9,434 nt of DNA from Candidatus Peregrinibacteria bacterium CG_4_10_14_0_2_um_filter_43_11 (lineage in GTDB: Bacteria; Patescibacteriota; Gracilibacteria; UM-FILTER-43-11): contig PFOK01000048.1 in the NCBI GenBank assembly GCA_002792495.1, positions 1 through 9,434 of the forward strand, written 5' to 3'. The position numbers and the translations under genes were made by a program. Positions 5,987 to 9,434 of this stretch are shown here, in pieces. Numbering within the stretch: position 1 is the first letter of the stretch; every line of letters begins with the position of its first letter. Below the pieces are notes generated by a model. It was not told where the DNA came from, did no database searches, and worked only from the letters and a program-made list of their open reading frames with translations.

Positions 5987-7183
5987 CTATTTACGCAAAG
6001 TCTTGCGCAAGAAAGCGGGAATTTCCAAATCTTCTTCCATCTTCTTGACACCATTTGTCTGTTGTTGAGGCATTCCGATTCTGACATTGGTCATACTGGT
6101 AGGAACACTCCCCAATCGTTGGAGGGTTCCAACGGCGGTAGCGCCATGCTGACGTTGTTGTTCCTGTTCATCAAAACCGGCGGCGATAACGGTACACTTG
6201 ATTTCTCCGGTGTAGTTCTCGTTGATGACCGTACCAAAGATGATGTTCGCGTTCGCATCAGCAGCCTCAGTAATCACCTTAGCGGCTTCATCCACTTCAA
6301 ACATAGAAAGGTCGTTGCCACCGGTAATATTGAAGAGAATTCCCTTCGCACCGGCAATAGACATTTCGAGCAAAGGACTTTCGATAGCGGCACGGGCGGC
6401 ATCGACAGCACGATTTTCTCCGGTACCATAACCGATACCCATTAAAGCGGAACCGGCGTTGCGCATGATGGTGCGTACATCCGCAAAATCCACGTTGATC
6501 ATACCATGAGTGGTGATGAGATCGGCAATACCCTGAATGGCCTGACGTAAAACGTCATCCACCACAATGAAAGCATCAGTCAACGGTGTTTTTTTATCGA
6601 TGATAGAAAGGATTTTGTCGTTAGGAATCGTGATGAGGGTATCCACTTTTTCTTTCAATTCATCCAACCCTTCCTGAGCAACCTGAGAACGACGTGCACC
6701 TTCAAAAGAAAAAGGCTTGGTCACCACACCCACAGTAAGAATACCGAGCTCACGGGCAAGATCCGCAATCACAGGAGCGGCTCCGGTACCCGTACCTCCA
6801 CCAAGACCACAGGTAATGAATACCATATCCGCACCGTCAATAGCCGCTTTCAGCTCTTCACTGCTTTCTTCAGCGGATTTTTTACCGATACCGGGATCAG
6901 AACCGGCACCCAAACCACGGGTAGCGGCCTTGCCGATATTGATACGATGAGACGCCTGAGAATGATAAAGCGCCTGCGCATCCGTATTGATCGCAATAAA
7001 ATCGACTCCTTCCACTTTGGCGATGATCATGCGATTAATGGCATTACTGCCGCCACCACCGACACCGATCACTTTTATGGAAGCGAGAGGTGTAATATCC
7101 GGAGTGACCTCAACAGAATGATTGCTCATTCCGGAACGACCTGCAGGAGTGCCGTTAAACAAGTTTCTAAGTGCTTGGGACAT
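5987..7183 (-). CDS. ftsZ: Cell division protein FtsZ
   Basis: Tubulin-like GTPase that forms the cytokinetic Z ring at mid-cell. GTP-binding elements: VIGVGGGGSNAIN (38-50), the tubulin signature GGGTGTGAAP (128-137) and the NDK region near 188. The catalytic T7 loop is NVDFADV (230-236, with D232 and D235). A short variable linker (about 340-384) leads to the C-terminal peptide DLEIPAFLRK (385-394), which binds FtsA and other partners. The length of 398 residues is normal. Start: ATG 7183 gives about 18 residues before the usual core; an in-frame ATG at 7129 (M19) is an alternative. No Shine-Dalgarno is visible. It lies 118 bp downstream of ftsA with no terminator between, so the two are probably co-transcribed. 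A weak promoter of its own (TTTCAA, 17 bp, TAAAAT) can be drawn in the gap. Stop is TAG. Confidence 0.98.
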   Translation of the reverse strand: MSQALRNLFNGTPAGRSGMSNHSVEVTPDITPLASIKVIGVGGGGSNAINRMIIAKVEGVDFIAINTDAQALYHSQASHRINIGKAATRGLGAGSDPGIGKKSAEESSEELKAAIDGADMVFITCGLGGGTGTGAAPVIADLARELGILTVGVVTKPFSFEGARRSQVAQEGLDELKEKVDTLITIPNDKILSIIDKKTPLTDAFIVVDDVLRQAIQGIADLITTHGMINVDFADVRTIMRNAGSALMGIGYGTGENRAVDAARAAIESPLLEMSIAGAKGILFNITGGNDLSMFEVDEAAKVITEAADANANIIFGTVINENYTGEIKCTVIAAGFDEQEQQRQHGATAVGTLQRLGSVPTSMTNVRIGMPQQQTNGVKKMEEDLEIPAFLRKTLRK

Positions 7184-7301
7184 GGTATTAAGATTAAAAA
7201 GTTAAAAATCAAAAACTAAATAAATGATGTGAAGGTGATTTTATTTTTGTTTTTGAATTTTTGAAACAGGCAAGGTGTATTAAACTAAACCATTTTTTAA
7301 A

Positions 7302-8534
7302 TTATGGCAATAGATTTTTAAACCATCCTTTAACACCCCCCAGAAACTTTTTAACATCCAGACCGCTAAACCCGTAAGAACGTCCTTCGTATTTAGCACC
7401 CCACACCACCAAGCCAATGGCGGTGGCATAAGCGGGATCATCGATTTTATCGACAACACCCTCCACCTCGGTCGGAAAACCGATCTGAACAGGAAGCCCA
7501 AGCACCTCACGTGCCAAATCAAGACAACCGGGCATTTTAACACCCGCGCCGGTCAAAATAGCCCCGGCAGGCAACATGCCATCACGGCCGATAGAACGAA
7601 GTTCGTCTTTGGCCATCACGAAAATCTCGTGATAACGGGCCTGAATGATTTCCGCCAAATGTTTTTTGGAAACCTTCTGGTTATCAATTTTGCTAATGAT
7701 GGAAAGGTCAATGGTTTCACGGTCACTCACTTCATCCGGAGCGGTCGTGCCATATTCGATCTTGATTTTTTCAGCCGTATCGATAGACGTACGAAGGCCG
7801 ATAGCCACATCGTTGGTCACGCTCTCTCCACCAACCGGCAAAGACGTGGTAAACAAAGTGGTTCCTTCTTCAAAAACCGAAACGGACGTACTACCGGCAC
7901 CGATATCGATGACGACGACACCCAATTCTTTTTGTCTACGGGAAAGGACTGCCTCAGCCGCAACCAAAGAAGCCGGAACGATATCATCGATATCGACCCC
8001 CGCCTGATGAACGGCTTTTTCGATATTTTTAATAATCGTTCCCTGGCCGGTAATGATGTGAGCATCAACTTCAAGGCGCACACCGATCATACCAACCGGG
8101 TTTTTAATATTTCGTTGATCGTCTATCGAAAAAGATTTAGGGATAATACGAAGAATGCGGCGATTGGAAGGCATATTCACTGCCTGAGCCGCCTCAAGAA
8201 CACGATTGATATCATCTTCAATAATTTCACTGCCCGCATGGGAAATCGCGATAACCCCCTTGCTGTCGAACGATTCGATATGTTGACCGCTTATACCGAC
8301 AAATACATGATGAATAGGGGCACCGGACATACGTTCAGCATCTTCCAGAGCGGCAGAAATATTACTGATCGCTTCATCCACATCAATCACATTCCCTTTG
8401 CGCATTCCCGTAGAAGGAGCCACTCCCACTCCGATGATGTTCGGCATCTTTTTTTCTTCTTCCAACAAAGCAATCACGGTCCGTATTTTAGAACTCCCAA
8501 TATCCAAACTGGCAATAATTTGCTCTTTAGGCAT
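7302..8534 (-). CDS. ftsA: Cell division protein FtsA
   Basis: Actin-like ATPase that anchors FtsZ filaments to the inner membrane and recruits later divisome proteins. Nucleotide-site motifs: phosphate 1 SLDIGSSKIR (9-18), phosphate 2 VVVIDIGAGSTSVSVF (206-221) and the adenosine motif LTGAGVKMPG (327-336). The SHS2/1C subdomain specific to FtsA lies at about 85-165. The last residues, VKKFLGGVKGWFKNLLP (394-410), form the expected amphipathic membrane-targeting helix. Length of 410 residues is normal. The ATG at 8534 is the only sensible start, since MPKEQIIASLDIGSSK matches the family start. No Shine-Dalgarno is visible. The leader is about 87 nt from the promoter at 8628-8656. ftsQ and the mur genes that often precede ftsA are not next to it; ybeY is. 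Confidence 0.97.
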   Translation of the reverse strand: MPKEQIIASLDIGSSKIRTVIALLEEEKKMPNIIGVGVAPSTGMRKGNVIDVDEAISNISAALEDAERMSGAPIHHVFVGISGQHIESFDSKGVIAISHAGSEIIEDDINRVLEAAQAVNMPSNRRILRIIPKSFSIDDQRNIKNPVGMIGVRLEVDAHIITGQGTIIKNIEKAVHQAGVDIDDIVPASLVAAEAVLSRRQKELGVVVIDIGAGSTSVSVFEEGTTLFTTSLPVGGESVTNDVAIGLRTSIDTAEKIKIEYGTTAPDEVSDRETIDLSIISKIDNQKVSKKHLAEIIQARYHEIFVMAKDELRSIGRDGMLPAGAILTGAGVKMPGCLDLAREVLGLPVQIGFPTEVEGVVDKIDDPAYATAIGLVVWGAKYEGRSYGFSGLDVKKFLGGVKGWFKNLLP

Positions 8535-8627
8535 AATGAAACAAAATTAAAAAAATGGATGAAAACAAGGGTGCATGAACCAGATTCAGATCAAAAAAAT
8601 TATTCAGTCGTTTCAAAATCAAGAAGT

Positions 8628-8656
8628 AGTCTACATCAGAACCATTTTTTTGACAA
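8628..8656 (-). promoter_or_regulatory. ftsA promoter
   Basis: On the minus strand: TTGTCA (8656-8651), a 17-bp spacer, then TAGACT (8633-8628) with TG just upstream. The match and spacing are the best in this intergenic region. A start near 8621 gives a leader of about 87 nt for ftsA and probably ftsZ. Confidence 0.6.
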
Positions 8657-8673
8657 ACTTTTTTCAAAAAAAT
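8644..8673. repeat. Perfect 10-bp inverted repeat over the ftsA -35
   Basis: ATTTTTTTGA (8644-8653) and TCAAAAAAAT (8664-8673) are exact inverted copies separated by 10 bases. The left arm overlaps the -35 hexamer of the ftsA promoter. It could be an operator or simply phased A-tracts that bend DNA. With only A/T and one G/C pair per arm, chance is a fair competitor. Confidence 0.45.
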
Positions 8674-8720
8674 AGTTCATTTTTACATTAAAGTTCAATT
8701 TTTTTATACAGGAAAAATGG

Positions 8721-8748
8721 CTTATAAAAAACAAAAACCTATGAACAA
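8721..8748 (-). promoter_or_regulatory. Possible second promoter toward ftsA
   Basis: On the minus strand: TTGTTC (8748-8743), a 16-bp T-rich spacer, then TATAAG (8726-8721). It would add a longer ftsA transcript with a leader of about 180 nt running through the 8644-8673 dyad. AT-rich DNA gives many such matches, so this is tentative. Confidence 0.3.
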
Positions 8749-8869
8749 ATTTTTAAACTGAATTGAAAAGAAGTATCGAATTATAAGAAAAAATAAAGAC
8801 ATTGGATGAACACAAAAGATATTCGATGAAAAGGAGAAGTAACACATTTTTTACTCATCAAAAAATCGA

Positions 8870-9307
8870 CTAAATCTCACCTCCTAAAACTTCACATTCA
8901 ATCGCATGCATCATTTTGTAATCCTCATCATATTCATGATCATGCCCATGGATATGCAGAAAACCGTGTACAAATAATTTATTCAGCTCATCAGAAAAAG
9001 AATGATGAAACGCTTCCGCCTGTTTTTGAGCCGTATCCACACTAATATAGATTTCTCCGATCAGATTAGAAAAATGCCCGTCCGTCTGATAATTAAAAGA
9101 AAGCACATCTGTGGGGGCATCGATCTTTCGATACGCCTTATTGAGCGCCTGAATGTACGTGTCGTTCACAAAAATAACATTAAGAATCCCATCTTGCTCA
9201 AAAGGAACATGCTCCTTAAGACGCTCAATCAAAGGGTCAAATGGTTTCAAATCAATCCCCCACTCCTGGTGATTAATAAACTCGATGGTCATAATCGCGG
9301 AGGGCAT
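8870..9307 (-). CDS. ybeY: Endoribonuclease YbeY (rRNA maturation factor)
   Basis: Zinc-dependent single-strand endoribonuclease of the UPF0054 family, involved in 16S rRNA 3'-end processing and ribosome quality control. The diagnostic metal-binding motif is HGFLHIHGHDH (114-124), with H114, H118 and H124 as ligands. It is preceded by the conserved blocks LNKAYRKIDAPTDVLSF (55-71) and GEIYIS (84-89). The length of 145 residues is typical. Start: ATG 9307 is used here, but an in-frame ATG at 9292 (MTIEFINHQEW) begins closer to the usual family start and is equally possible. No Shine-Dalgarno is visible. The gene ends with TAG, 335 bp before ftsA begins. The common partners phoH, dgkA and era are not seen here. 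Confidence 0.95.
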   Translation of the reverse strand: MPSAIMTIEFINHQEWGIDLKPFDPLIERLKEHVPFEQDGILNVIFVNDTYIQALNKAYRKIDAPTDVLSFNYQTDGHFSNLIGEIYISVDTAQKQAEAFHHSFSDELNKLFVHGFLHIHGHDHEYDEDYKMMHAIECEVLGGEI

Positions 9308-9327
9308 TTAACAGACTACTTGCGGTT

Positions 9328-9358
9328 AGTATACCACATTCCCGTTCTTTGAGTACAA
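9328..9358 (-). promoter_or_regulatory. Probable ybeY promoter
   Basis: On the minus strand TATACT (9333-9328) is preceded by TGG, an extended -10 like those of mscS and pilB. The nearest -35-like hexamer, TTGTAC (9358-9353), is 19 bp away, longer than ideal. A start near 9321 would leave about 14 nt before ATG 9307. Confidence 0.45.
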
Positions 9359-9378
9359 TTCAAGTCTTGTCCAAATCT

Positions 9379-9424
9379 AAATGTACCCTAAACGGTAAAA
9401 GGAATCCATTGAGAAATGTACCCT
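9379..9424. repeat. 11-bp direct repeat at the right edge
   Basis: AAATGTACCCT occurs at 9379-9389 and again at 9414-9424, offset by 35 bp. Each copy is followed by a purine and AAAC. Spaced repeats of this kind are seen at the ends of some insertion sequences (for example IS21-type ends), but no transposase is visible because the window ends ten bases later. Confidence 0.5.
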
Positions 9425-9434
9425 GAAACCTTTA

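Larger units (their letters stand above)
8535..8868. other. AT-rich intergenic region between ybeY and ftsA
   Basis: This 334-bp stretch holds no credible gene: frames on both strands are broken by frequent stops. It contains at least one good and one weaker minus-strand promoter toward ftsA, a perfect A/T inverted repeat, and many A- and T-runs that may bend the DNA. Another minus-strand TATAAT lies at 8785-8780 without a -35. I see no GC-rich terminator stem after ybeY. A possible imperfect direct repeat is present at about 8799-8838. Confidence 0.6.

Noticed and set aside
7629..8675. 348-codon plus-strand open frame
   Set aside because: It lies antisense to ftsA, which has all family motifs. 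Its translation is rich in Arg, Asn, Asp, Phe and His, as expected for the reverse complement of a real gene.
8650..8678. Plus-strand TTGACA at 8650 as a promoter
   Set aside because: The hexamer is perfect, but the -10 at 17 bp is TAGTTC, and there is no gene downstream on plus before the antisense of ybeY.
1..9434. tRNA, rRNA, CRISPR array or riboswitch
   Set aside because: No cloverleaf with a T-loop sequence, no regularly spaced direct repeats with spacers, and no recognisable aptamer core was seen by eye in the intergenic parts.

Overview
The window (about 9.4 kb, moderately AT-rich, standard stop codons) looks like chromosomal DNA of a small-genome bacterium, most plausibly a Patescibacteria/CPR lineage such as Peregrinibacteria. 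This rests on a 596-residue alanyl-tRNA synthetase that has both the aminoacylation and editing sites but lacks the beta-barrel and C-Ala parts of the usual ~875-residue enzyme, on the short intergenic leaders, and on the absence of any Shine-Dalgarno sequence before any gene. The lineage call is inference; no 16S or ribosomal protein gene is present.

Layout. Left part: a possible gene start running off the left edge on the minus strand (1-50), then alaS on plus (126-1916). Between alaS and the next gene lies a minus-strand reading frame of about 100 codons broken by one frameshift (1985-2286). It faces away from an mscS-type mechanosensitive channel gene on plus (2391-3581), and the two promoters overlap back to back. 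Convergent to mscS is a second frameshifted minus-strand gene (3632-4115, about 160 codons once one G of a G6 tract is removed). From there to the right edge all genes are on minus. In transcription order they are ybeY (9307-8870), ftsA (8534-7302), ftsZ (7183-5987, ending in a good intrinsic terminator) and a GspE/PilB-type secretion/pilus ATPase (5817-4168). The window ends in an 11-bp direct repeat (9379-9424).

How it fits together. ftsA and ftsZ form the core division pair: FtsA tethers FtsZ to the membrane by its C-terminal amphipathic helix, and FtsZ ends in the matching conserved peptide. ybeY and alaS serve ribosome/rRNA maturation and translation. pilB powers a type IV pilus-like machine whose other parts are not here. 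mscS gives protection from hypo-osmotic shock.

The core genes are ordinary, and I did not find a clearly new multi-gene system. The most interesting signals are between genes. mscS and pilB share an almost identical promoter-plus-leader module (33 of 37 positions). The mscS copy continues into a 15-bp-arm palindrome that runs into the start codon, while the pilB copy continues into three 14-bp tandem repeats. There are also two small minus-strand genes each split by a single indel, and a consistent absence of Shine-Dalgarno sites.
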